Assembly: GCA_044227805.1 (NCBI GenBank)
Contig: JBGAWA010000009.1
Span: 1-60,258 of the forward strand
Length of the DNA stretch: 60,258 nucleotides
Reading direction: 5' to 3'
Source of the DNA: JACCZZ01 sp044227805
GTDB taxonomy: Bacteria; Bacteroidota; Bacteroidia; Chitinophagales; UBA10324
Shown here: positions 46,060-54,685 of the stretch, in pieces
How positions within the stretch are numbered: position 1 is the stretch's first letter
How the letters are laid out: the number at the start of each line of letters is the position of its first letter
Made by a program: the position numbers and the translations under genes
Notes under the pieces: model-generated
What the model was told of the DNA's origin: nothing
The model's database searches: none
The model's input: the letters and a program-made list of their open reading frames with translations, nothing else

Positions 46060-46410
46060 ATGGCAACACCTCGCTTTCAATCAATCAAAGAATTCTACCC
46101 CTATTATCTTTCGGAACATCGCCATCCCAATACGCGTCTCCTGCATTTCACCGGCACAGCTTTATTGCTTATTTGTTTTGTATATGCCCTGTTGATGCAA
46201 CGATGGATGTTACTTTTCCTGGTCCCTGTTCTAGGATATGGTTTTGCATGGGTTTCACATGCTTTTATAGAAAAAAACAAACCGGCTACTTTTACTTACC
46301 CGGTTTATAGCCTTGCATCTGATTTTATTATGTTCTGGCACATCCTTACCGGGAAAATAAATGAAAAGATGTCAGATGCCGAAAAGAAGTATCCGGCCAA
46401 TCCGCTATAA
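46060..46410 (+). CDS. DUF962 / Mpo1-like membrane protein
   Basis: This 116-residue membrane protein of the DUF962 family is related to yeast Mpo1, a dioxygenase that shortens 2-hydroxy fatty acids. The family His residues are visible in YYLSEHRHPNTRLLHFTGTA and in WVSHAFIEKN, with about three hydrophobic segments. The C-terminal basic tail (KINEKMSDAEKKYPANPL) is typical. Bacterial members are thought to be fatty-acid oxygenases but few are tested. It starts at ATG 46060. Confidence 0.85.
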   Translation: MATPRFQSIKEFYPYYLSEHRHPNTRLLHFTGTALLLICFVYALLMQRWMLLFLVPVLGYGFAWVSHAFIEKNKPATFTYPVYSLASDFIMFWHILTGKINEKMSDAEKKYPANPL

Positions 46411-46430
46411 ATCAGTTTTACTGGCATTTA

Positions 46431-46563
46431 AACCTTATTTTTCAATAGAAAAATCCCTCTTCATTCCGTCTTAGTACAGCTAAACATTTTCTTACTTTTT
46501 CAGAGAAGAAAATGTTTCTCAAACCCAAAGCTGATACGCTGGGGCTAAACCAGATGCAGGTTT
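46431..46563 (-). repeat. Decayed copy of the dispersed hairpin repeat (inverted)
   Basis: The order is AACCTTATTTTTCAATAGAA, then AAAATCCC, TTAGTACAGC, then GAAGAAAATGTTTCTCAAAC, and GCTGGGGCTAAACC. This follows the inverted intact copy but with a broken stem. It lies between the DUF962 gene and the amidotransferase gene. Confidence 0.6.
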
Positions 46564-46656
46564 ATCATCAAGAAATTCCTCGATCTGCACCTACGATAAC
46601 CCGGGTTCAATATCCATATATAAATTGAAGGCTTCAGCCGATCGCTGACTTGTAAT

Positions 46657-46664
46657 TATATTTG
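46657..46664 (+). promoter_or_regulatory. -7 box of the class II amidotransferase gene
   Basis: TATATTTG fits TAnnTTTG and lies 27 bases upstream of the ATG at 46692. Confidence 0.45.
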
Positions 46665-46691
46665 CCGGTCATTTAAAAAAAATGCCCTACC

Positions 46692-47459
46692 ATGTGCAGG
46701 ATGATTGCGAAAGTAAGTCCAGTACCGAGTTCTATACTTAATGAAATGCTTCTATGCCCGGTATCATTAAAATACTTGTCAAAAAACGGACGTCAACTCC
46801 ACGATGCATCACTGCGAGGCGAGCACAATGATGGTTGCGGCATGGCCTTTCTACAGGATGGACGTATTGAAATTCACAAGCGCGATCAGGCTTCTTCCTG
46901 GGATGAGAGTTATCAGTCGTTGATAAAGCAGGTGCGTTCCACTTTTTTTATTGCCCATAACAGGCGTGCTTCACTGGGATTGAATGCTTCCCTTGACGGT
47001 GCACATCCATTTTATTTAGAACTGGGCAACATTCCGTATGCGTTCAGTCATAACGGAAATATATTCTCCTATCATGATGAAGCAAAAGCTGCCGGCACGT
47101 CGGATTCAAAAATTTTTCTTCATCACCTCGCTCATGAACAGGCGAAATTTCCACAAAAAAGCATTGCTGCCATTGTTGCTTCTATTGCCCGGGAAAAATC
47201 ATATGATTCACTTTCTGCTTTTTTACTTTCAGCGGACAAGTTGCAGGTATGGCGGATTTTTAATGATACCGATCCGGAGAAAACAAGCCTTTATGAAGCT
47301 TACTATACGCTGTATATGAGTCTTCGTGATGGAAATGCCATTATTTCATCAGAGCCATTGGATGATGGCAACTGGCAGTTGTTACAGAATAAAAACTTTT
47401 TGACCATTACAACGACCGGCGGACAGTTGCGGATTGATTATACCCAACTGGTCATTTAA
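46692..47459 (+). CDS. Class II glutamine amidotransferase
   Basis: This is a 255-residue Ntn-hydrolase fold glutaminase. After removal of Met1 the nucleophile is Cys2 (MCRMIAKV). The glutamine site is seen in HNDGCGMAFL, IAHNRRASLG and FSHNGNIFSY. There is no attached synthase domain, so it acts alone or with a separate partner; related stand-alone proteins include EgtC and YafJ types. No ergothioneine genes are nearby, so the substrate cannot be assigned. It starts at ATG 46692. Confidence 0.85.
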   Translation: MCRMIAKVSPVPSSILNEMLLCPVSLKYLSKNGRQLHDASLRGEHNDGCGMAFLQDGRIEIHKRDQASSWDESYQSLIKQVRSTFFIAHNRRASLGLNASLDGAHPFYLELGNIPYAFSHNGNIFSYHDEAKAAGTSDSKIFLHHLAHEQAKFPQKSIAAIVASIAREKSYDSLSAFLLSADKLQVWRIFNDTDPEKTSLYEAYYTLYMSLRDGNAIISSEPLDDGNWQLLQNKNFLTITTTGGQLRIDYTQLVI

Positions 47460-47566
47460 CGTGGGCTTATATTGGCAAAAATCCGGTTGCTTCACCGCAA
47501 AACTGGCAAGAATTCAACGAGCCTGTTTCATTAGTACAACTGCAGAATACAACAGCTTCCGGAGAC

Positions 47567-48337
47567 TTAGGGGTTCCTGGCAGCCACGTCAGGGAAGTAT
47601 CCATCCTCCGCTTTGCTATACCCGCTTTTACCCGGCGCCATGCCATCGATGGTCTTATCGGAAATCATGAAACCACAAGAGATATACATGAGTTGGCTCG
47701 ACTGTGCATAATCAGGAATATTCTTCAGATAGGGAGCAGTAGGTATCTGTATCGTTAATCCGCCTTCCTGATATTTCAGAAAATCGTTGAGATAATATTT
47801 ATAACGGATATAAAATCCCTGCCTGAACTTAATTTCCGCCAGCAGCGATGGATTGAAAATATTCACGTTGTCAGAAAACCATTCTAACTCCTTTGTCTTG
47901 GAAAAATTCGGGATTATAACTTTCCGTTTCCACGCAAACATCATCTCCAGCTCACCACCAATGCCGATATTCATGTTTTTGCTGAAATCACCAATCTTAA
48001 TGACGATGGGAAGACCGAGGCCATAGGCTCTTTCTTTGATCTTATACCCTTCGGCGGTGTGCGAGATCAAACCAACGTTGCGAAGGTCGAGCCCGCTGTA
48101 AAAGCCTAAGGTATTATTGAAATCAACATGCACCTGCGCTCCAAAGTTGAAAACAGGCGAAAAACGAACAATATTATTTATGTTTTCGTCACCAGCATCC
48201 AGATTGCCCCATGAAAACATAGTTTCGCCAGATGATGAGAAGTAAATGTTTGTTGAAGAAGTACCGGACTGTGACTTCACTGATGCTGTACTTAAAAAAA
48301 GCATTACCAAGACGATCAAGAAGGTTGTTATACGCAT
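47567..48337 (-). CDS. Porin-family outer-membrane beta-barrel protein
   Basis: This 256-residue protein has a signal peptide (about 1-22, ending VKSQ) and an eight-strand-like barrel pattern with alternating hydrophobic residues and many Gly/Tyr (GFYSGLDLRNVG, FYIRYKYYLNDFL). The C-terminal part is irregular and carries no clear final aromatic. The function is not recognised; it fits the general outer-membrane beta-barrel families common in Bacteroidota. It is convergent with the amidotransferase gene across about 107 bases. Confidence 0.75.
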   Translation of the reverse strand: MRITTFLIVLVMLFLSTASVKSQSGTSSTNIYFSSSGETMFSWGNLDAGDENINNIVRFSPVFNFGAQVHVDFNNTLGFYSGLDLRNVGLISHTAEGYKIKERAYGLGLPIVIKIGDFSKNMNIGIGGELEMMFAWKRKVIIPNFSKTKELEWFSDNVNIFNPSLLAEIKFRQGFYIRYKYYLNDFLKYQEGGLTIQIPTAPYLKNIPDYAQSSQLMYISCGFMISDKTIDGMAPGKSGYSKAEDGYFPDVAARNP

Positions 48338-48457
48338 GATTATTTTTTTGCGAAAGATATAGAATAACCTGAAAACAAGTAACTTTTTATTATACGATCA
48401 GCCTCCATTCAATAAGGTTAGTAAGCATTTTATGAATGCAGAAAAATCAATGCCCCT

Positions 48458-49006
48458 TCACCTCTTGTTCCAGGCAGGTTGCTGTTTCAAGACTTTTGCA
48501 TAAACCGGGCAACGGTCAATATGAGCCCCTTTCAGGTATCCAATACTCATCAGGAATTCATTTACTATTTCGCCTCCTGTAAATTTGAAGGTAAGCCGGA
48601 ATATTTTTACCCATTCATCCTTTGTTTTTGGATGATGATGATCGAGCCAGTTTTTGAAGGAACCAAATTCCTTACGAATAACCTTCAGTCTTTTTGCATT
48701 TTCAATCGCTGCGGCAATCTTCAACCTGTTGCGGATGATTCCGGCATCGTGTAAAAGCCGATGCACATCTCTTGCCTTATAACTTGCGACTTTGTCTATA
48801 TTAAATCCATGAAAGGCGCGGTGAAAATTTTCCTTCTTGTTAAGAATCGTAGTCCATGAAAGACCGGCCTGATTGATCTCCAGCATCAACCGCTCAAACA
48901 ACGCGTGATCATCGGCAATAGGGAATCCATACTCCGTATCATGATACTTTCTATGAACATTTCCAGGTTCCATCTTTTCTACAACGTCACAGTAAGCAGT
49001 GGCCAT
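48458..49006 (-). CDS. tag: DNA-3-methyladenine glycosylase I
   Basis: This removes 3-methyladenine from DNA in base-excision repair. The ATG at 49006 gives a 182-residue protein starting MATAYC, with the family sequences YHDTEYGFP, LMLEINQAGLSWTTIL and the C-terminal zinc-ligand stretch HIDRCPVYAK. The conserved Cys near the start and the His and Cys near the end fit the zinc snap seen in E. coli Tag. The longer frame from 49066 adds 20 residues and is unlikely. It is divergent from the ABA4-like gene. Confidence 0.9.
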   Translation of the reverse strand: MATAYCDVVEKMEPGNVHRKYHDTEYGFPIADDHALFERLMLEINQAGLSWTTILNKKENFHRAFHGFNIDKVASYKARDVHRLLHDAGIIRNRLKIAAAIENAKRLKVIRKEFGSFKNWLDHHHPKTKDEWVKIFRLTFKFTGGEIVNEFLMSIGYLKGAHIDRCPVYAKVLKQQPAWNKR

Positions 49007-49138
49007 TAGGTTGAGGGTATTAATTACTATAAAATCACGATCAGCATTTTGTCGTGAAAAATACATTATTCACCTGACTCTTGCCATCGATTTGCAACTA
49101 CAATTATGTATCTTGTTCTTACCAAAATCAAATCTAAC

Positions 49139-49573
49139 ATGTCCAACGATCAACTTTTCAGTGTGGTGAGCATGATGGCACTATGCAGCTGGATCCTGCT
49201 GATAATTGCACCTTATTGGAAATTTACAGAGAAGGTGGTTTTTGGCGGTAGTATTACCATGCTTTCCTTGTTGTATGTTTACCTGATTGCCTTTCACATC
49301 AGAGAAACTCCCGACGGAGGATTCGGATCGCTCGCGGAAGTAGCTAACCTGTTTCAAAACCAATCTTTATTGCTGGCAGGCTGGGTTCACTACCTCGCCT
49401 TTGATCTGTTAACCGGTTTGTTTATCCTGAACAATGCGCGATTGCATTCAATCAACCGCTTGTGGCTTGTTCCCTGTCTGCTATTAACCTTTATGTTTGG
49501 CCCCGCAGGTTTTTTACTCTATGTGATCATCCGGACTTTCAGCACAAAGCAATACTTCACCGCAAACTATTGA
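49139..49573 (+). CDS. ABA4-like (DUF4281) membrane protein
   Basis: This 144-residue membrane protein has four hydrophobic segments and the pattern of the ABA4 / DUF4281 family (WVHYLAFDLLTGLFILNNAR and FGPAGFLLYVIIRTF). In plants ABA4 is needed to make neoxanthin, a carotenoid; the role in bacteria is unknown. It starts at ATG 49139. The next gene begins 3 bases after its stop, so the two form one unit. Confidence 0.82.
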   Translation: MSNDQLFSVVSMMALCSWILLIIAPYWKFTEKVVFGGSITMLSLLYVYLIAFHIRETPDGGFGSLAEVANLFQNQSLLLAGWVHYLAFDLLTGLFILNNARLHSINRLWLVPCLLLTFMFGPAGFLLYVIIRTFSTKQYFTANY

Positions 49574-49576
49574 TTG

Positions 49577-50362
49577 ATGTTAAAGTCATTTTACACCACG
49601 CTGTTAAACAGGAACCGTCCACTGGCAGTTTTTGGCTTGCTCAATTTTGCTGCCGCCGCACTAATGCTGGTGCTGATTCAATTTGATAATCATGAATTAC
49701 TTGGTATCAACCGGTGGATCAAGCCATTCAAATTTTTTGTCTCTGTTGGCATCTGGAGTTGGTCCATGGCATGGTACCTTGTATATCTGAAAAACCAGCG
49801 TGCTGTAAGAACCTACACCTGGATGTTTGTTGTGCTGATGACGGCGGAACAGGCGGCCATCAGCGGGCAGGCGGCGAGAGGTGTACCCTCGCATTTTAAT
49901 ATTGCCACTGCTTTTGATGGGATGGTATTTTCAATCATGGGACTTGTGATACTGACCGTTACGCTCTGGACCTTGTATATGGATATTCTTTTCTTCCTTC
50001 AAAAAGAATTTACCGTTCCTATGAGTTATGTATGGGGCATTAGAGCAGGCATTTTAATTTTTATTGCGGCATGTATTGAAGGTGGCTATATGGCAGGGCG
50101 GCTGTCGCATTCTGTTGGTGGTATTGATGGAGGTGCCGGTTTACCAATCCTTAACTGGAGTACACAATTCGGTGACTTGCGGGTTGCTCATTTTATGGGT
50201 CTGCATGCATTGCAACTAGTGCCTTTGTTTGGTTATTGGATCTCGAAAAGAAATCCAACCCATAGCGTTGCATTTGTACTGTTCTTTGCTGTCATATATT
50301 TCATCATCTTTCTGCTGTTGCTGCTGCAATCACTGAATGGGATGCCGCTGATTGCCTGGTAA
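49577..50362 (+). CDS. Multi-pass membrane protein of unknown function
   Basis: This 261-residue inner-membrane protein has about seven hydrophobic segments. Motifs include NRWIKPFKFFVSVGIWSW and GRLSHSVGGIDGGAGLPILN, which look conserved in character, with several His and Trp residues. The family is not recognised. The ATG at 49577 is preferred to the TTG one codon earlier. It is coupled with the ABA4-like gene (3-base gap), which suggests joint function, perhaps with isoprenoid or carotenoid metabolism; this is inference only. Confidence 0.75.
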   Translation: MLKSFYTTLLNRNRPLAVFGLLNFAAAALMLVLIQFDNHELLGINRWIKPFKFFVSVGIWSWSMAWYLVYLKNQRAVRTYTWMFVVLMTAEQAAISGQAARGVPSHFNIATAFDGMVFSIMGLVILTVTLWTLYMDILFFLQKEFTVPMSYVWGIRAGILIFIAACIEGGYMAGRLSHSVGGIDGGAGLPILNWSTQFGDLRVAHFMGLHALQLVPLFGYWISKRNPTHSVAFVLFFAVIYFIIFLLLLLQSLNGMPLIAW

Positions 50363-50396
50363 CAGAATAGCCTGTCTTCAGCATAATCACTTTTTT

Positions 50397-50786
50397 CTAT
50401 GAGTGCTTAATGGCGCGTTGCTGATTAATCTTATGCTGCATCAGGGAAGCAATATTTCGCGCTCTTTGAATGGCTTCAGCGGCAATTTTTCCTTCGAAAT
50501 TTGCAGTAACTGTTTCGTCCCAAAGCAACAACCACCGGTCAAAATGCTCCTTTCTCAATTTAATTTTTTTGTCAAGTTCGAGGTGCTTTAGCATGGGATT
50601 ACCCGTGTAAACACTGCTGCCTAATAGTGTTGTACTCCAAAAGGCGTACATCACCGGCATGTGTTCTTCCCATGTGATGGTAACCACTTCCGTGAAAATA
50701 AATCCAATGACCGGATCAACGATCACTTTCCGGTAGAAGGAATCAACGAGTTTTTTTACGTCTGCCTCAGATTCAATGTCGTGCAT
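50397..50786 (-). CDS. Group III truncated hemoglobin
   Basis: This 129-residue globin of the truncated group III type has the FYRKVIVDPVIGFIF start of the B-E region, then WEEHMPVMYAFWSTTLLG with the haem-pocket aromatics, and LRKEHFDRWLLLWDETV containing the proximal His. The length is normal for group III. Such proteins bind O2, NO or related ligands, and some are linked to NO or peroxynitrite resistance. It is a single minus-strand gene facing the 49577 membrane protein, 34 bases apart at the 3' ends. Confidence 0.9.
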   Translation of the reverse strand: MHDIESEADVKKLVDSFYRKVIVDPVIGFIFTEVVTITWEEHMPVMYAFWSTTLLGSSVYTGNPMLKHLELDKKIKLRKEHFDRWLLLWDETVTANFEGKIAAEAIQRARNIASLMQHKINQQRAIKHS

Positions 50787-51328
50787 GCTGCATAGTATTT
50801 CATCCCTGTGTCAGCAAACATAAACTATCTTCCGATGCTGCCACAGCGCGCGTCTTACTAACCGGAACTTCCATTTCATTCTACTGACCCAACGATGTGT
50901 GCGCATCACCTTCTTTGTAAATGACTCATCCTTCCAATACTGTGAATTTTAATGGGTGAGGCGTACGGTACGCTTTTAACTCCGTTCCTTTCCTGAAGCC
51001 GATATGTACTTTAAGATGAACGCGCTTATGCAAGTCATTCGCTGCTGAGCTGGCAGCTGTTTTCAATTGTGAGCGAATCGCTTGCATGGTCATCTGCGTT
51101 TCCTTTTGGAATAATTATAAATTCAACATATACCTATTTCACCCGTTGCAAACAGAATGTTCACAAGGTAAGTTCGAATGTAAACCAGTGATGAAGGAGG
51201 CTTTCCATTTTAATGTACCTGCTTTACAAGGATGGAACAGGAAGCTGGTTTTCTATGTCCTGGTTTAGTTCACCCGGCCCTATCCATTGAAAAATCCAAT
51301 AAGTATTCGGCTATCCGTATATTTCAGC
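50787..51328. other. Large gene-free gap
   Basis: These 542 bases have no supported gene. A plus-strand ORF near 51086-51268 shows no signal, domain or composition that sets it apart. No RNA gene, hairpin terminator or repeat copy was recognised. The gap is divergent, lying upstream of both the globin and the reductase gene. Confidence 0.5.
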
Positions 51329-52387
51329 ATGAATCCATCCACCTTTTTACTGTATGGTGCTAACGGTTATACAGGAGAATTAATAGCACGATATAGCCAA
51401 CCATATCAACTGCAACCTATTCTGGCCGGCAGAAATCATTCGGCCATTCAAACACTGGCCACAAACCTGCGGTTGCCTTACAGAATTTTTGAGTTGGATG
51501 ACCATGTTGCGTTACAAAATGCCCTGCGGGAAGTTAAAGTGGTGGTGAATGCAGCCGGCCCTTTTGCCCAAACAGCCAAAAAAATGGTAGATGCCTGCCT
51601 GCAAACGGGTACACATTATCTTGATATCAATGGTGATCTCACCCTATTTGAATTACTAAAACAAGCAGATACGGCAGCTAAAAATTCGGGCATCATGGTA
51701 TTACCGGGTGCCGGCTTTGATGTAGTACCAACCGACTGCCTGGCGATGTTTCTAAAAAAACTACAGCCTGATGCAAAAAGCATTCAGCTCGCATTTGTTA
51801 CGTTAGGAGGCCGCATATCGCATGGTACTGCTATGAGCATGCTTGCAAAACTCGGCAAAGGCGGTGCGGTTCGTAAAAATGGGATCATCGTTCACGTGCC
51901 ATTGGGACATAAGCGAATGCAACTTGTTTTAGGAGAGAAGACGTTTTTTTTGATGAGTATCCCCTGGGGCGATATCTCCACCGCTCATTTCACCACCGGT
52001 ATTCCCGATATCGAAACGTACACCGCAACAAGACCCTATATTTATAAACTATTGAAGTTTCAATCAATGTACAATTGGCTGCTCAGGACTTCCGCTGTCA
52101 GGGGATGGCTGGTGAGAAAAATTAATCAGCGGCCTGCCGGGCCAACCGATGATCAGCGAAGTAAGGCAATCTGTCATATATGGGGCCATGTGAAAAACGC
52201 AACAGGTAATACGGTTACCGCGCAGATGCGCTGCCCTGAAGGATATACATTCACTACCATGGCAACGCTCCTTATCACTAAAAAGATACTGGATGACAAT
52301 TATAAAGCAGGCTATCAAACACCTGCCTCTGCCTATGGCGCCGACCTAGCAGTGGAAGTGCCCGGTGTTACGCGGTGGGTTGAATAG
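51329..52387 (+). CDS. Saccharopine-dehydrogenase-like NAD(P)-binding reductase
   Basis: This is a 352-residue protein of the saccharopine dehydrogenase-like / trans-acting enoyl reductase group. The Rossmann motif is YGANGYTGELIARY at residues 9-22, followed by AAGPFAQTAKKMVDAC and a GAGFDVVPTDCLA segment that is typical of the group. The ATG at 51329 is preferred; the frame from 51287 adds 14 residues without homology. The substrate is not known. It lies 54 bases upstream of the preferred start of the GlcD-like gene and may share its transcript. Confidence 0.85.
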   Translation: MNPSTFLLYGANGYTGELIARYSQPYQLQPILAGRNHSAIQTLATNLRLPYRIFELDDHVALQNALREVKVVVNAAGPFAQTAKKMVDACLQTGTHYLDINGDLTLFELLKQADTAAKNSGIMVLPGAGFDVVPTDCLAMFLKKLQPDAKSIQLAFVTLGGRISHGTAMSMLAKLGKGGAVRKNGIIVHVPLGHKRMQLVLGEKTFFLMSIPWGDISTAHFTTGIPDIETYTATRPYIYKLLKFQSMYNWLLRTSAVRGWLVRKINQRPAGPTDDQRSKAICHIWGHVKNATGNTVTAQMRCPEGYTFTTMATLLITKKILDDNYKAGYQTPASAYGADLAVEVPGVTRWVE

Positions 52388-52441
52388 AGGCTTTCTATGA
52401 GCCCGGAATTCAGGTTATTTTTAGACCATAAAAGACAGCCA

Positions 52442-53848
52442 ATGACCTACAGAAAGATTTTCCACGCCGATGTGCAATACTTTCAATCCGTATGCGGAGC
52501 AGCGCAGGTGATAACTGATGAACATTCGCTGGAAGATTACAGCCATGATGAGACGGAAGACTTAAGGTTTCCGCCTGAAATTGTAATCAGGCCATCTTCG
52601 GCAGCAGAAATCAGTGCGATACTGCGCTACTGCCATGAACAGTATATTTGTGTTACGCCACGTGCTGCCGGAACCGGTTTGAGTGGCGGGGCCTTACCCG
52701 TTTACGGGGGAGTTCTTTTATCTGTTGAAAGGTTAAACAGGATTTTGTTCATAGATGAACGAAATCACCAGGTAACGGTGGAGCCTGGTGTTATTACGCA
52801 GGTGTTGCAGGAAGCGGTAAAGGAAAAGGGGTTGTTTTACCCGCCCGATCCTGCCAGTCGCGGCTCCTGTTTTATCGGAGGAAATATCTCGGAAAATTCC
52901 GGTGGACCGAAAGCGGTAAAATACGGCGTAGTGAAGGACTATGTGCTGAATCTAGAAATAGTGCTGCCAACCGGAGAGATCATCATGACGGGAGCCAATG
53001 TCTTGAAGAATGCCACGGGTTACAACTTAACACAGCTTATGGTGGGCAGTGAAGGCACCCTTGGCATCGTGACGAAAATTGTATTGCGGCTGATTCCCCA
53101 TCCGCAACACGACTTACTGATGCTGGTTCCCTTCCGCAAAGCTGTGCAGGCTTGTGAAAGTGTGAATGCGATATTTATGGCAGGCATTATACCGTCTGCT
53201 ATGGAATTTATGGAGCGAGATGCCATTGACTGGACTATTCGGTTTACCAATGTTCCGGCATTTCCCATTGGTGATGATGTTGAGGCGCACCTGCTGATTG
53301 AGGTAGATGGCAATGACACCGACGCCCTGTTCAAAGAAATGGAAAGGATAACCGCCATTGTATCGCAATTTGAAGTGGGTGAAATATTGTTTGCGGAGTC
53401 GGCGCAGCAAAAATCAGATCTCTGGAAGATGCGGAGAAGTGTGGCGGAAGCTGTAAAATCGAATGCTGTATACAAGGAAGAGGACACGGTGGTTCCACGC
53501 GCAGAACTGCCTGCTTTGCTGCAGGGAGTTAAAGCCATCGGATTGAAGTATGGATTTAAATCTGTTTGTTATGGACATGCCGGTGATGGCAACCTGCATG
53601 TAAACATCATTAAAGACGGAATGGACGAATCAACCTGGTCGGAAAAACTGCCGCAGGGTATCCGCGAAATCTTTCAACTTTGTGTTAAACTGGGTGGCAC
53701 CTTATCCGGTGAGCACGGCATTGGATGGGTTCAAAAACCTTACATGGATATCGCATTCAATGCTGTACAAATCAACCTCATGAAACAGATCAAAGCTGTT
53801 TTCGATCCGCATGGCATCATGAATCCGGGGAAGATCTTTGCCGATTAG
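52442..53848 (+). CDS. FAD-binding oxidase of the GlcD/D-lactate type
   Basis: This is a flavin-dependent 2-hydroxyacid dehydrogenase/oxidase. The PP-loop and FAD-binding core are seen in PRAAGTGLSGGALP and GNISENSGGPKAVKYG, with NATGYNLTQLMVGSEGTLGI; the C-terminal half has YGHAGDGNLHVN and SGEHGIGWVQKPYM, the catalytic metal and His region. The ATG at 52442 gives 468 residues, close to GlcD and D-lactate dehydrogenases; the longer frame from 52397 adds 15 residues. The exact acid (glycolate, D-lactate or other) cannot be told. No glcE/glcF pair follows. Confidence 0.9.
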   Translation: MTYRKIFHADVQYFQSVCGAAQVITDEHSLEDYSHDETEDLRFPPEIVIRPSSAAEISAILRYCHEQYICVTPRAAGTGLSGGALPVYGGVLLSVERLNRILFIDERNHQVTVEPGVITQVLQEAVKEKGLFYPPDPASRGSCFIGGNISENSGGPKAVKYGVVKDYVLNLEIVLPTGEIIMTGANVLKNATGYNLTQLMVGSEGTLGIVTKIVLRLIPHPQHDLLMLVPFRKAVQACESVNAIFMAGIIPSAMEFMERDAIDWTIRFTNVPAFPIGDDVEAHLLIEVDGNDTDALFKEMERITAIVSQFEVGEILFAESAQQKSDLWKMRRSVAEAVKSNAVYKEEDTVVPRAELPALLQGVKAIGLKYGFKSVCYGHAGDGNLHVNIIKDGMDESTWSEKLPQGIREIFQLCVKLGGTLSGEHGIGWVQKPYMDIAFNAVQINLMKQIKAVFDPHGIMNPGKIFAD

Positions 53849-53854
53849 TTTGTT

Positions 53855-53862
53855 TACTTTTG
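53855..53862 (+). promoter_or_regulatory. -7 box of the 53887 porin gene
   Basis: TACTTTTG fits TAnnTTTG, 24 bases before the ATG at 53887. A TTTG at 53837-53840 is upstream at a somewhat short spacing. Confidence 0.45.
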
Positions 53863-53886
53863 TATCGCTAAAATCTTCCTACGGCT

Positions 53887-54453
53887 ATGATGAAAACCCT
53901 GCGTCTCCAACTCGTTGTATTTTTTGTGGTGATGTTGAATATTGCCACACAAGCACAGAGCAATGCAACCATGGGTAGTCCCAAAATCCCGTTCAAGGAT
54001 CGCATTTTTGTGGGTGGAAATTTCGGGCTCACTTTCGGAACTATCACCAACATTGAGATTGCTCCTACGTTCGGCTATATGCTGAAACCCAACTGGTCGG
54101 CGGGTGTGGGAATCCGGTATTCCTATTATCAGGACAATTATTACAACCCACCGTACAAAACAAATATCTATGGCGGACTTCTATTCAGCCGTTTTGTGGT
54201 GTATAAAGGTTTATTCCTGGAAGCAAATTTTGAAGGGAACAATTTTGATGTTTATAAATTTGATCCTGTCACGGAGCTCTATTATCCGGAGCGTGACTGG
54301 ATTCCCTCCTTATTGCTGGGCGGAGGCTATGCGCAACCGATGGGCGCCAACTCTGCATTTTTCATCAGTATATTGTATGATGTGCTGCAGAATAAATACA
54401 GTCCTTATCAAGGTGTTCCTATTATCCGTGCCGGTTTTGGAATCGGGCTATAA
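53887..54453 (+). CDS. Small porin-family outer-membrane protein
   Basis: This 188-residue protein has a signal peptide (about 1-24, ending TQAQ), then an eight-strand-like barrel pattern (RIFVGGNFGLTFGTITNIEI, WSAGVGIRYSYYQDNYY, LEANFEGNNFDVYKF). The protein ends in a short hydrophobic strand (IIRAGFGIGL). The function is not recognised; it fits small outer-membrane beta-barrel families. It has its own -7 box and stands between the GlcD-like and acyl-CoA ligase genes. Confidence 0.78.
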   Translation: MMKTLRLQLVVFFVVMLNIATQAQSNATMGSPKIPFKDRIFVGGNFGLTFGTITNIEIAPTFGYMLKPNWSAGVGIRYSYYQDNYYNPPYKTNIYGGLLFSRFVVYKGLFLEANFEGNNFDVYKFDPVTELYYPERDWIPSLLLGGGYAQPMGANSAFFISILYDVLQNKYSPYQGVPIIRAGFGIGL

Positions 54454-54685
54454 GAAAATCTTTGCAGGCAGCTTGTTGTAGTCAATCAGGTTTTTTTAAA
54501 AAGAAAAATCCGGGTGGGAAAGGTGTGCATGAGTTAATGAATATCCCGCCAGTAAAAAAGATCAAACCACCTCATGCACGGCTATGCCGCAACTTTAGTG
54601 GATTTTACCATCTAAAAATTCCCATTATTGCAATCACCGGTATGCCATAGCGATTTTCAAACTTTTAGCTATTTTCATTGCAACA

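Noticed and set aside
51086..51268. 60-codon ORF in the 50787-51328 gap
   Set aside because: No signal peptide, family or support from context.
54462..54650. ORF of 62 codons after the 53887 porin gene
   Set aside because: It overlaps a weak repeat fragment (AAAAAGAAAAATCCGGGTGG) and has no features.
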